From NCBI GenBank assembly GCA_002419365.1, contig DIGA01000054.1:10455-53110 (forward strand): 42,656 bases of DNA. Direction: 5' to 3'. Each line of letters begins with the position of its first letter. Within the stretch, counting starts at the first letter, position 1. Of the stretch, positions 1 to 8,269 are shown piece after piece. The position numbers and the translations under genes are program-made. The notes under the pieces were generated by a model, which did no database searches, was not told the DNA's origin, and was given only the letters and a program-made list of their open reading frames with translations. This DNA is from Mageeibacillus sp. UBA5734 (GTDB taxonomy: Bacteria; Bacillota; Clostridia; Saccharofermentanales; UBA5734).

Positions 1-1026
1 GTGTTCAACAGCCTGGCCATCACAGCGGATGCCATCAATAACCTGTCTGATTCGAGCTCCTCGCTGGTCACCCTGGCTGGCTTCAAAATGTCCGGCAAAC
101 CAGCGGATGAAAAGCACCCCTATGGCCATGAACGGATCGAATACATCGCCGGCCTGATCGTGTCTTTTTTGATCTTGTCTTTGGGCTTTGAACTGTTGCA
201 GTCAGCTTTCGGCAAGATCCTGCATCCCGAGCCCGCTGAGTTCAGCTGGTTGTCGGTGGTGGTTCTGGCGGTCTCGATTGCGATCAAATTCTGGCAGATG
301 CGGTTTTACCGGTCGATTGGCCGCACCATCGACTCTGTCACGCTCCTGGCCACGGCTGCGGATAGTCGCAACGATGTCCTGGCGACGTCTGCAGTGCTGC
401 TGTCTCTTCTGATTTTTCGGTTCACAGGCCTCGATCTCGATGGTTTCATGGGCGCAGCTGTTGCCCTGTTCATCATGGTCAGCGGTGTGAAATTGATCAT
501 GGAAACAGTCAGCCCCTTGCTGGGGGCGGGTCCCGACCGGGAGCTGGTCAGCCAGATCAGCGACCGGATCCTGAGCTACCCTGGTGTGATCGGGTTGCAC
601 GACCTCGCCATCCACAATTACGGCCCGACTAAATGCTATGCCACCGTCCATTGTGAAATCTCTGCCGACATGGATCCCATGCGCAGTCATGACCTGATCG
701 ACAACATTGAGCGTGATTTTTTGTCTGACTTGGGGATCAACCTGGTCATCCACATGGATCCAGTACGTCTCAACGATCCGGAAACCCAGAAATTGCGCAC
801 AGTGGCAGAGGATGTGCTCACCCGAATCGCCCCGGGTCTATCCCTGCATGATTTCCGGGTCGTCCATGGGATCAGCCATTCCAACCTGATTTTTGATGTA
901 ACTGTGCCATATTCCCTGACAGATTCCGATGAAGATCTGGTTTTCCAGATCAAATCAGCAATCGCTGGTGTCAATCCTCAGTGGCGCTGTGTGATCCAGG
1001 TCGACCGCGGCTATGTCCATACGTGA
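1..1026 (+). CDS. Cation diffusion facilitator (CDF) metal exporter, 5' end missing
   Basis: Membrane exporter that swaps a divalent metal for protons. The reading frame is open at base 1, and the first visible residues already lie in the second membrane helix of the family. About 50 N-terminal residues are therefore outside the window, and the GTG at base 1 is probably an internal Val codon. Visible landmarks are the helix-2 metal site N13xxxD17, the conserved HPYGHERIEY loop (about 39-48), the helix-5 site D121xxxD125 and a C-terminal cytoplasmic domain from about 185 on. Zinc exporters usually carry HxxxD in helix 5. The DxxxD here argues for manganese or iron, but this is inference. The stop overlaps the start of the cardiolipin synthase gene by 14 bases, which suggests translational coupling. 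Confidence 0.9.
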   Translation: MFNSLAITADAINNLSDSSSSLVTLAGFKMSGKPADEKHPYGHERIEYIAGLIVSFLILSLGFELLQSAFGKILHPEPAEFSWLSVVVLAVSIAIKFWQMRFYRSIGRTIDSVTLLATAADSRNDVLATSAVLLSLLIFRFTGLDLDGFMGAAVALFIMVSGVKLIMETVSPLLGAGPDRELVSQISDRILSYPGVIGLHDLAIHNYGPTKCYATVHCEISADMDPMRSHDLIDNIERDFLSDLGINLVIHMDPVRLNDPETQKLRTVAEDVLTRIAPGLSLHDFRVVHGISHSNLIFDVTVPYSLTDSDEDLVFQIKSAIAGVNPQWRCVIQVDRGYVHT

Positions 1027-2605
1027 GCCTGACACCAGGCAACCGGTCCAGATTGCAGCGGACGGCATCGCGACTTCGGGTGGCAAAAGCCACTCCCGCA
1101 GCCGCCTGCGCCTGCTTATTGTTGCGGTAGCTGTTCTGGCCCAGCTGGTTCTGATCTGGCTGGTGGTCGTCAATCTACGCCAGCATTTTACGACACTCTA
1201 TATCATCCTGGAAATCATCGCCCTGATCCAAGTGCTCTACCTGGTCAGTCGAAATGAGTCATCTGCCTATACGTTTGCCTGGACGGTGATCATCCTGTTG
1301 CTGCCTGTCTTTGGCGAGGTCTTGTACCTGCTCTGGGGGAGGTCCGGTCAATCGAGCCGATCCGGGCGGCGCGTCAGGAAAATCTTCCAGCGCCGGTCAC
1401 ACTGGCTCAAGCCCAGTCCAGAGCGGCTGGTCAGGCTGAGCGAGTCCTTTCCCTTGCGGCGCCGCACGGTCACCTATCTGGAGAACCAGGGCTTTCCCGT
1501 TTACGAACAGACGACCTGTACCTATTATCCCCTCGGCGAGCTCCAGTTTGCGGACCTGCGCCGCGACCTCGAAGCAGCGGAGCGATTTATCTTTCTGGAA
1601 TTTTTCATCGTTGCTGCCGGACAAGTCTGGGATGAAATCCATGCGATCCTGCAAAAAAAGGCTGCTGCAGGCGTTGAAGTCCGGCTGCTCTATGATGATG
1701 CTGGCAGCATGTCCACCTTGCCGGACCGTTTCCGGGAAAGCTTGGCCGCTGAAAACATCCGGGCCATTGCCTTCAGTGAGGTCCAGAAGGGGCTCGTGCA
1801 CCTCTATCTCAACCATCGCAATCATCAGAAAATTGTCGTGATCGATGGCCAGATTGGCTACACAGGCGGTACAAACCTGGCCGATGAATATGCCAACCTG
1901 TATTCGCGCTTTGGCCATTGGAAAGACACCGCCGTTCGTCTCGAAGGTGATGCCGTCTGGAGCCTGACCGTCATTTTCCTCGAAATGTGGCAGTCGCAAA
2001 CTCACAAAAGCGAGGACTACAACCGATACCGTTCTTCAACATCCGTCCCAGGCACAGGTTTTTTCCAACCCTTTGCCGATGGCCCAGTCAATAATCCCGT
2101 CAATCCAGCCGAACAGGTCTATCGCCAGATCATTGCCAATGCCAGGAATTATGTCTACATCACGACACCCTATCTGGTCATCGATGAATTCATGATGGAC
2201 GCCCTTTGTCAGGCAGCCCAGGGCGGCATCGATGTCCGGATCGCCACACCCCGGATCTGGGATAAATGGTACGTCCACAAGGTCACCCGGTCCAATTATC
2301 ACCGGCTCGTGGCTGCCGGGGTCAAGGTGTTCGAGTATTTACCCGGTTTCCTGCATGCCAAGACGATCCTGAGCGATGATGACCTCTGTGTCACCGGAAC
2401 GATCAACATGGATTACCGCAGTTTCCATCTCCAGTTTGAAGATGGGGTCCTGATCTGTGGCGCTCCGGTTCTGGGCGATATCAAACATGATCTTGAGGGA
2501 ATTTTTGCCATCAGCGAACCTGTCACACTCAGCCAGCTGAAGCATGTCCGCCTGCCAGAGCGGCTGCTCCAGGCATTTTTGCGGCTGTTTGCACCGCTGT
2601 TTTAG
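1013..2605 (+). CDS. cls: Cardiolipin synthase (phospholipase D superfamily)
   Basis: Joins two phosphatidylglycerol molecules to give cardiolipin and glycerol at the membrane. The 530-residue protein has an N-terminal membrane region (helices at about 33-54, 60-78 and 87-108) followed by two phospholipase D domains. Each domain has its HKD motif: H271-K273-D278 and H448-K450-D455, with downstream GGTN and GTIN motifs. Length and order are typical of bacterial Cls. The first 30 residues form a polar extension before the first helix. The ATG lies inside the end of the CDF gene, so the two are probably co-expressed. No hairpin with a T-run follows the stop; the next gene has its own -10 box. 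Confidence 0.93.
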   Translation: MSIREPDTRQPVQIAADGIATSGGKSHSRSRLRLLIVAVAVLAQLVLIWLVVVNLRQHFTTLYIILEIIALIQVLYLVSRNESSAYTFAWTVIILLLPVFGEVLYLLWGRSGQSSRSGRRVRKIFQRRSHWLKPSPERLVRLSESFPLRRRTVTYLENQGFPVYEQTTCTYYPLGELQFADLRRDLEAAERFIFLEFFIVAAGQVWDEIHAILQKKAAAGVEVRLLYDDAGSMSTLPDRFRESLAAENIRAIAFSEVQKGLVHLYLNHRNHQKIVVIDGQIGYTGGTNLADEYANLYSRFGHWKDTAVRLEGDAVWSLTVIFLEMWQSQTHKSEDYNRYRSSTSVPGTGFFQPFADGPVNNPVNPAEQVYRQIIANARNYVYITTPYLVIDEFMMDALCQAAQGGIDVRIATPRIWDKWYVHKVTRSNYHRLVAAGVKVFEYLPGFLHAKTILSDDDLCVTGTINMDYRSFHLQFEDGVLICGAPVLGDIKHDLEGIFAISEPVTLSQLKHVRLPERLLQAFLRLFAPLF

Positions 2606-2694
2606 CAGTCGATACATGAGCATTTTGTTGTTTGATTTTGATCATCTTCTTGATTTATCGCTAATATTCCCATGCGTCATTGGTTCATTTAAGG

Positions 2695-2700
2695 TATAAT
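2695..2700 (+). promoter_or_regulatory. -10 box of the HIT gene promoter
   Basis: A perfect TATAAT lies 46 bases before the ATG at 2747. No good -35 hexamer is visible at 17 bases. An in-frame upstream ATG (2699) falls inside this -10 box, so it cannot be the translation start of transcripts made here. Confidence 0.55.
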
Positions 2701-2746
2701 GATTTTTGTCTACGGCAAAGTCGCCAAATATTTCGAGGGGGATACC

Positions 2747-3169
2747 ATGGAAAAAAACAAAGATTGCTTTTACTGCATGAAGGATGAACGCCAAACGGCC
2801 CTGATGCTCAAGGTTGCCGATCTGTCGGTTTCGGAACTCTTTTTCTTCAAGGAGCAGACCCATCCGGGCCGCTGCATTGTGGCTTTCAAAGACCATGCCA
2901 AGGAAATTTTTGATCTTTCGGATGCGGACCAGGCTGCCTACATGACCGATATTGCCCGGGCTGCCAAAGCAATCCAGGCCGTGTACCAGCCGGCCAAGAT
3001 CAACTATGGCGCCTATGGTGACAAGTTGCATCACCTGCACATGCACCTGGTGCCAAAATACGAAGATCAGGCAGCCTGGGGTGCGGTGTTTGAAATGAAT
3101 CCTGGCAAGGTCTACCTGAGTGACGAGGAATACGCCACCCAGATCGAGGCGTTGAAAAAGGCTCTGTAA
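2747..3169 (+). CDS. HIT family nucleotide-binding protein
   Basis: Histidine-triad hydrolase or transferase acting on nucleoside phosphates or adenylylated compounds; the natural substrate cannot be read from sequence. The 140-residue protein has an N-terminal CFYC pair, probably a zinc site, and the triad HHLHMHLVPKY near residues 100-110, where alternate histidines form the active site. The ATG at 2747 was chosen because a GAGGGGG ribosome site sits 5 bases upstream and the promoter -10 box overlaps the earlier in-frame ATG. The gene is probably monocistronic, with its own -10 box before it and a hairpin terminator behind it. Confidence 0.88.
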   Translation: MEKNKDCFYCMKDERQTALMLKVADLSVSELFFFKEQTHPGRCIVAFKDHAKEIFDLSDADQAAYMTDIARAAKAIQAVYQPAKINYGAYGDKLHHLHMHLVPKYEDQAAWGAVFEMNPGKVYLSDEEYATQIEALKKAL

Positions 3170-3200
3170 TCATCTAGTCAGGCGCAAGATTCATTCAGTC

Positions 3201-3230
3201 GACTCTCTCATGCGAGGGGGTCGTCTTTTT
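3201..3230 (+). terminator. Rho-independent terminator of the HIT gene
   Basis: A 9-bp stem (3201-3209 with 3214-3222, two G-T pairs, ATGC loop) is followed after three bases by TTTTT. Confidence 0.6.
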
Positions 3231-3274
3231 ATTCATTTTCGCAGTCATTGAACTGGAGCGGGACAAAGCTGCTG

Positions 3275-3283
3275 TGTTAGAAT
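3275..3283 (+). promoter_or_regulatory. Extended -10 promoter of the MFS gene
   Basis: TGtTAGAAT is an extended -10 element 33 bases before the MFS start. A TTGAAC at 3248 is too far away (24 bases) to act as the -35 box. Confidence 0.45.
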
Positions 3284-3315
3284 CACATTAGTTTGCATTT
3301 GAGGTGATTTGACTT

Positions 3316-4581
3316 ATGGCTTCTCCACAGCCCGTCCCGAAATTGGCTTCTCCGGAACACCAGCGTTCCATTTACATCTTCTATGCGGTCCTCGCTGCCG
3401 CTGCGATTGGGACCGGCTTTTCCGACAGTCTGTTTTCCAACTATTTCAAGGATGCCTACCAGGTTACGGCTCTGCAGCGCGGCCTGATCGAATTCCCGCG
3501 CGAAATGCCCGGGGTGCTGTCGATCTTTCTCGTCTCGATCCTGGCTTTCATGGGTGATCTGCGCCTGGCCATGCTGGCCCACTCTCTGGTTGTGATCGGT
3601 CTGGCTTTGCTTGGCTTCCTGACCCCGCCGTACTTGATCATGCTGACGATCATTTTCTTTCACTCCATCGGCCAGCATCTCTGGTTTCCGCTCCAGAACA
3701 GCATCGGCATGAGCCTGATCCATGATGAAGCCAATGCCGGGCGCCTGATTGGCCGTTTCAACGGCGTCAGCACAGCCTTTGGCATGCTGGCCTCACTGCT
3801 GGTCTTCTTTGCTTTCCGGTCTGGCTTGTTCAGTTTCACAACCGACATCAAGACCACGTTTCTGGTCGGGGGCGTTGCCTCGCTGACCGTCGTTGGTCTG
3901 CTGTACTATCTCGACCGCCACCGCAACCACACCACGGGCGCTTCTGCTGCCGGAAAACCAGCTAGCCAAGGCTGGCCGCGCATGAAATTCGTTTTTCGCT
4001 GGCAGTACCGGCACTACTATGTCCTGGCGATCATTTTCGGCGTGCAGAAGCAGATCATGATGGTCTATGCGCCTTGGGTCTTGATCGACTTGCTGGGCAA
4101 AAAGGCCGACACCCTCTCGCTGCTCCTGATGTTCGGCTCCTTTGCCGGTATCTTCTTTACTCCAGCACTGGGCCGCTGGCTCGACCGGTATGGCATCCGG
4201 AAAATGTTGTTCCTCGATGCCTATTCCTTCATTGGTGTCTACATCGCTTATGGTTTTCTTGCTGCCGGCTTTACTTCGGGGGTCCTGCCCAAAACAGGCT
4301 GGGCTGTTCTGGCCGTCTATGCCTTGTTCATTCTCGACCGCATGTCGATGCAGATGGGCATGGTCCGCAGCCTCTATCTGCGGTCAATAGCTGTGACACC
4401 GGACGATATTTCGCCAACGCTTGTCACTGGGCAGAGCATGGACCATGTCGTGTCAATCACCATGGCGACACTGGGCGGTGTCATCTGGACCACCATTGGG
4501 CCCAAATACGTCTTCTTCATCGCCGCCGCCCTCTCCCTGGCCAATCTGTTCGTCGCGATCCGGGTCAAAGACAAAGTCTGA
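3316..4581 (+). CDS. Major facilitator superfamily transporter
   Basis: A 421-residue polytopic membrane protein with about 12 predicted hydrophobic segments and a cytoplasmic loop rich in basic and polar residues in the middle (about 197-225), as in MFS proteins. Asp and Arg residues (GDLRLAML, GRWLDRYGIR) sit in the loops after helices 2 and 8, matching the MFS loop signature. The substrate cannot be told from sequence. The ATG at 3316 is preceded 9 bases upstream by GAGGTG. The gene stands alone between its own promoter and a convergent operon. No strong terminator is visible behind it. Confidence 0.82.
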   Translation: MASPQPVPKLASPEHQRSIYIFYAVLAAAAIGTGFSDSLFSNYFKDAYQVTALQRGLIEFPREMPGVLSIFLVSILAFMGDLRLAMLAHSLVVIGLALLGFLTPPYLIMLTIIFFHSIGQHLWFPLQNSIGMSLIHDEANAGRLIGRFNGVSTAFGMLASLLVFFAFRSGLFSFTTDIKTTFLVGGVASLTVVGLLYYLDRHRNHTTGASAAGKPASQGWPRMKFVFRWQYRHYYVLAIIFGVQKQIMMVYAPWVLIDLLGKKADTLSLLLMFGSFAGIFFTPALGRWLDRYGIRKMLFLDAYSFIGVYIAYGFLAAGFTSGVLPKTGWAVLAVYALFILDRMSMQMGMVRSLYLRSIAVTPDDISPTLVTGQSMDHVVSITMATLGGVIWTTIGPKYVFFIAAALSLANLFVAIRVKDKV

Positions 4582-4726
4582 CCAGTCAGCCATCCTGCGG
4601 GAATGGATGAGGCAGACGGGCAGAGTCAGCCCACTGCTTTGCGGTCAAAAGCTTTGCTTTGCCAGGGCTGGGCGGAGTCGTGCAATCAATTCCTTTGATT
4701 TGCGCAATGTAACCTATGTTATGAAT

Positions 4727-4752
4727 AACCTATGTTATTAATAACATAGGTT
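4727..4752. repeat. Perfect 26-bp palindrome with a third half-site; operator-like
   Basis: Each arm is 13 bases (AACCTATGTTATT and its complement). The first 12 bases also occur as a direct repeat at 4711-4722, one 16-base step upstream, giving a right-right-left arrangement of half-sites. The core reads ATGT-N8-ACAT (4732-4747), the published consensus for PadR-family repressor boxes. No T-run follows, so it is not a terminator. It lies between two convergent genes, where an operator has no obvious gene to control. Confidence 0.75.
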
Positions 4753-4757
4753 CAAGT

Positions 4758-4862
4758 GTGAAATTCTTTGAATATTTTAGACCCGCTCTTGCTGATGCGC
4801 GACAAAAAGAACCGGTTGTCTGGCCGGTGAAAGACGTGCAGATTCAGGCTGGGGGTGTTTAA
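4758..4862 (+). CDS. Possible 34-residue small protein or gene remnant
   Basis: A short frame opens with GTG 5 bases after the palindrome and ends at TAA 4860-4862, overlapping the end of the histidine kinase gene on the other strand. The product (starting MKFFEYFRPALADA) has an ordinary protein-like composition, but I do not recognise it. The ribosome site is poor (AGG about 8 bases upstream). It could be a small gene controlled by the palindrome, the start of a deleted gene, or chance. No function is proposed. Confidence 0.25.
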   Translation: MKFFEYFRPALADARQKEPVVWPVKDVQIQAGGV

Positions 4863-6211
4863 TGCATGGGCTGGGTCTCGAACCAGAAACGGATCAGGTG
4901 GTCGTGGCTTTCGACGCCGTATGCGACGCTGTGTTGCTCGAGGATGCTGCGGACGATGGCCAGGCCAAGGCCGGTACCGAGGCGTCGATCGTCGCGGACC
5001 TGGCCGGAGCGATGGTAGCGGTCCCAGATTTTGGTGAGCTCATCAGCGGGGATCGTCTCGCCCTGGTTGGTGATCTCGATCCGGCTTTTGGCATCGATTG
5101 GATGGACATGGATACGGATGACACTGTCCGGATCGGCGTAATTGATCGCATTGGCCACCAGATTGGTCAGGACTTGCTCGAACTGGGCAGGGTCGAAGCG
5201 GATGTCTCCGTCTGAGCCTGTGCTGTCAAAGGTGATGCCGCGGGCAGCAGCCTCCAGTTCAAAGCGCATTTGAACGGAGGTCAGAACAGGGCCAACCGCA
5301 AAAATCTGGCTGCTCGGCGGCCGTACGCCGGCCTGGAGCTTGGAGTATTCCAGGATGTCCCCGACCACCCGGGTCAGGCGTGAAGCTTCATCGGCAATCA
5401 AAGTCAGCTGCTCACTGCGTTTCCGCTCGTCCGGCCAGGTCACATCGCGGACTGTTTCGGCATAGCCCTGGATCACGGTCAGGGGGGAGCGCAATTCGTG
5501 AGAAACATTGGCAATCAGCTCGCGGCGCAAGGTTTCTGTCACCTGTAGCTGCTGGCCCAGCTCATTGAGCGCCGTGGACAGGTCGGCAATTTCATCCTGG
5601 CCTTTGACAGTCAGGTGTGTCTGGTATTGGCCCGCTGCCAATCTGCGGGCAGCGGCAGTCGCAGCGAGAATGGGCCGGCTCAAGGTCCGGGACAGGACCA
5701 GCGCCAGGATGGTTGCGGCCAGGGCCAGGACGAGCGTGACCAGGGAGAGCTGGCTTCTCAGGACCCGGGCGGCCGTATCGACCGCATTCAGGGAAAACAG
5801 GGCAAAAACGGCGCCCCCTGCCGGCAGCGATTGGCCGACCAGGGCATAGCGCTGGGTACTGTCGCTGCCACTGATGATTTCACTGGCAGAAAAATCGCCC
5901 AGCTGGAACATGGTTTGCACATGGCGCAACGCCATGCCCATCATCGGCATCCGGGCCGAGGTATTGACCAGATTGCCCGAGGCATCGAGCACCAGGATCG
6001 TGGCGCCCGTTTTTTCACTCAGTGCGGTGACTTCCAGGGTGCTCGTCTGGGCTGCTTCCGAAACCGCCTGCTGGACATCGGCAATCAGCTGGTTCAGATA
6101 GGAATCGCGCATCAGACCGGCCTGGATCAGCCACAACAGGACAACCGTGAGCATAGCCATGGCCAGGAAACTGGCAAAGAATTTGAACAACAGATGGCGG
6201 CGCGGCAGCAT
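4859..6211 (-). CDS. Sensor histidine kinase
   Basis: Membrane sensor of a two-component system; phosphorylates the response regulator encoded just upstream. The 450-residue protein has a first membrane helix (about 11-31), an extracellular sensor region (about 32-150), a second helix (about 153-174), a HAMP-like linker, the H-box with H238 in SHELRSPL, the N-box around 350-358, a G1 motif altered to NQGETI (382-387) as in many Gram-positive kinases, and the G2 motif GTGLGLAIV (412-420). The start ATG shares one base with the regulator stop (TGATG), so translation is coupled. The stimulus is unknown. Confidence 0.92.
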   Translation of the reverse strand: MLPRRHLLFKFFASFLAMAMLTVVLLWLIQAGLMRDSYLNQLIADVQQAVSEAAQTSTLEVTALSEKTGATILVLDASGNLVNTSARMPMMGMALRHVQTMFQLGDFSASEIISGSDSTQRYALVGQSLPAGGAVFALFSLNAVDTAARVLRSQLSLVTLVLALAATILALVLSRTLSRPILAATAAARRLAAGQYQTHLTVKGQDEIADLSTALNELGQQLQVTETLRRELIANVSHELRSPLTVIQGYAETVRDVTWPDERKRSEQLTLIADEASRLTRVVGDILEYSKLQAGVRPPSSQIFAVGPVLTSVQMRFELEAAARGITFDSTGSDGDIRFDPAQFEQVLTNLVANAINYADPDSVIRIHVHPIDAKSRIEITNQGETIPADELTKIWDRYHRSGQVRDDRRLGTGLGLAIVRSILEQHSVAYGVESHDHLIRFWFETQPMH

Positions 6212-6885
6212 CAGGAATCTCCCGTTTCAAAGCGGTAGCCTGTGCCCCAGACAGTGGCCACCAGGTGGCGATAAGGCGCAATTTTATCACGCAAACTCCG
6301 GATGTGGGTATCTACAGTACGGGCATCGCCGAAATAGTCGTAGCCCCAGACATGGTTCAGGAGCTGGTCGCGGGTGAAGACCTGGCGTGGACGCGACATC
6401 AGGAAAGCCAGCAGGTCGAATTCCTTGGGCGTCAGGGCTACTGCCTGTCCGTCAACAAAAGCCTGGTGCGAGGTCATGTCGACCTTGAGCCCTTCGGTTT
6501 CGTAGATCTGGCTGGCAGCGGTCGTCGCGCCGGAGCGCTTGAGCAGCGCTTTCATCCGGGCGACCAGCTCGCGCGGACTGAAGGGTTTGCTGACATAGTC
6601 ATCGACGCCCAGTTCAAAGCCCAGGAGCCGGTCATATTCCTCGCTGCGGGCTGTGAGCATGATCACCGGGACATTGCTGTCTTCGCGAATGCGGCGCAGC
6701 GTGCCCCAGCCGTCGAGGCGTGGCATCATGACATCGAGCAGCACCAGATCGTAAGCCTTGGTCATGAAGGTTTCGATTGCTTCTTCCCCATCACCTGCTT
6801 CCGAAAATTGCCAGTTCTCGGCACGGGAATACTCCATCACCAGGTTGCGGATGCGGGGGTCATCGTCAACGAGCAGGATGTTCAT
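6211..6885 (-). CDS. OmpR/PhoB-family response regulator
   Basis: DNA-binding partner of the adjacent histidine kinase. The 224-residue protein has a receiver domain (1-118) with acidic residues D7-D9, phosphorylation site D51 in LLDVMMP and the conserved Lys in SKPFSP. A winged-helix output domain follows (about 130-224). The ATG at 6885 was chosen over an earlier in-frame ATG (6936) because MNILLVDDD is the normal start of this family and AGAAGG lies 8 bases upstream. It begins 2 bases after the stop of the MFS gene, so the MFS, regulator and kinase form one transcript. The palindrome at 4727 is not near its promoter. Confidence 0.93.
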   Translation of the reverse strand: MNILLVDDDPRIRNLVMEYSRAENWQFSEAGDGEEAIETFMTKAYDLVLLDVMMPRLDGWGTLRRIREDSNVPVIMLTARSEEYDRLLGFELGVDDYVSKPFSPRELVARMKALLKRSGATTAASQIYETEGLKVDMTSHQAFVDGQAVALTPKEFDLLAFLMSRPRQVFTRDQLLNHVWGYDYFGDARTVDTHIRSLRDKIAPYRHLVATVWGTGYRFETGDS

Positions 6886-6887
6886 GT

Positions 6888-8141
6888 TCAAGCCCTTCTG
6901 GCAAAAAGCCGGTTGATCGTTTCGGTGCTGAGCCAAAGCGCCAGGATCAGGAGGATGACGATCGGCATCAGGACTGTCAGAGAAACCTGGGTCGTCGCCA
7001 ATGAACCGATGATGGGCGGAAACAACATGGTTCCTGCGTACGCCGAAGCCATCTGGAAACCAATGATGCTCTGGGAATGATGCTGGCCAAAGCGGGCCGG
7101 GGTCTCATGGATCATGCCTGGGAAGACCGGGGCGAATCCAAGGCCAACCAGGATGAAGCCGATCTGGCCGCCCGCAGTGGCACCAGCGAAGAAAATCAGG
7201 ATGGCTCCCAGTAAGCTGGCGAAAATGCCAAACCGGATCAAGGCGTCTGTCTTGAAGCGGAAAGTCAGGAATCCGGTCAGGAACCGTCCCCCCATGATGC
7301 CGCCGAAATAGCTGGCCACGAAATTGCCTGCCTGTTCGACGGCCAGGCCGTGGACATTGACCATGAAACTGCCACCCCATAATCCCATGGAGATCTCGGC
7401 GCCGCAATAGAAGAAAAAGGAAAGCAGCGCCAGGAGCAGGCCTGGGGTCTTGAGCAAGTGGAGGCGGGGTGGCCCATTTCTGTCCTGGGAGCTATCGGAC
7501 AGAATCTTGTCTTGCTCAGCCAGCGCCAAGGCCTCTCCAGTCGTCGTGGTCTCCGGGATCTCAGCCTGGGCAGGGTGAGACGGGAGCTTTTTGCCGACCT
7601 TTTCCCACAGGGGCAGGCTCAGGAACAGTACCCCAGCGAGAATCAGCTGGATTGTGGCAATGGTTTGATACCCCGTGCGCCAGTTGCCCGTCCGGCTGAT
7701 GATCTGGGCCAGGATCACCGGGCTCAGGGTGGCACCCATGCCCCAGAAGCTGTGCAGCCAATTCATGTGGTGGGCTTTGTAATGCATGGCCACATAGCTG
7801 TTCAGGCCGGCATCAACCGAACCAGCTCCCAGGCCAAGCGGAATGGCAAAGGCCAGAATCCAGACATACGACGGTGTCAGAGCGTAGCCCAGCAAAGCCA
7901 GGCCGGTCAGCAAGGTGCTTATGAAATTGACTTTGCCCGTGCCAAACCGGCCCAGGACGGTACCGCTCATGAGGCTCGATACGATGGTTCCAGCTGTAAC
8001 GACCAGGGCAATCATACCGGCAGCACCGATGGATACGCCCAGTTCCGGGTACATAGCAGGCCAGGCGGTACCCAGTGCAGCATCCGGCAGTCCCAGGCTG
8101 ATGAAAGATAAGAAGATAATCGTCAAAAGGAGTCTGGCCAT
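6888..8141 (-). CDS. MFS transporter, first gene of the two-component operon
   Basis: A 417-residue polytopic membrane protein of the fucose-permease-like MFS type, with about 12 hydrophobic segments and a charged, low-hydrophobicity central loop (about 185-235). The N-terminal helix carries LSFISLGLPDAALGTAWP, typical of this branch. The ATG at 8141 was preferred to an upstream in-frame ATG (8195) because GGAGG lies 6 bases before it. The response regulator starts 2 bases after the stop. Co-transcription with a two-component pair suggests the pair may sense the transported compound or the stress it relieves; this is inference. Confidence 0.85.
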   Translation of the reverse strand: MARLLLTIIFLSFISLGLPDAALGTAWPAMYPELGVSIGAAGMIALVVTAGTIVSSLMSGTVLGRFGTGKVNFISTLLTGLALLGYALTPSYVWILAFAIPLGLGAGSVDAGLNSYVAMHYKAHHMNWLHSFWGMGATLSPVILAQIISRTGNWRTGYQTIATIQLILAGVLFLSLPLWEKVGKKLPSHPAQAEIPETTTTGEALALAEQDKILSDSSQDRNGPPRLHLLKTPGLLLALLSFFFYCGAEISMGLWGGSFMVNVHGLAVEQAGNFVASYFGGIMGGRFLTGFLTFRFKTDALIRFGIFASLLGAILIFFAGATAGGQIGFILVGLGFAPVFPGMIHETPARFGQHHSQSIIGFQMASAYAGTMLFPPIIGSLATTQVSLTVLMPIVILLILALWLSTETINRLFARRA

Positions 8142-8180
8142 GGAGATCCTCCAAGTTGGTACGGGATGAGTCCAGCCTAC

Positions 8181-8209
8181 TTGTTGCCCATGCAACTGAA
8201 AGCTACACT
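8181..8209 (+). promoter_or_regulatory. Weak promoter candidate for the SDR gene
   Basis: TTGTTG, 17 bases, then TACACT (8204-8209). Three and four consensus bases respectively, so only a candidate. Confidence 0.3.
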
Positions 8210-8213
8210 ATTC

Positions 8214-8242
8214 ACGATACACGACCGTACAAATGCATTCAA
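8214..8242 (-). promoter_or_regulatory. Promoter candidate for the MFS-regulator-kinase operon
   Basis: On the minus strand TTGAAT (8242-8237), 17 bases, then TATCGT (8219-8214), four consensus bases each. It overlaps the candidate for the divergent SDR gene, so the two may interfere. Confidence 0.4.
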
Positions 8243-8269
8243 GCAGACAGTGTTTATCGGGAGACTGCC

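Noticed and set aside
2699..2746. Earlier in-frame ATG for the HIT gene
   Set aside because: It overlaps the TATAAT box and has no ribosome site; the ATG at 2747 has GAGGGGG.
4711..4752. Transcription terminator between convergent genes
   Set aside because: The palindrome is AT-rich with no loop and no T-run on either side.
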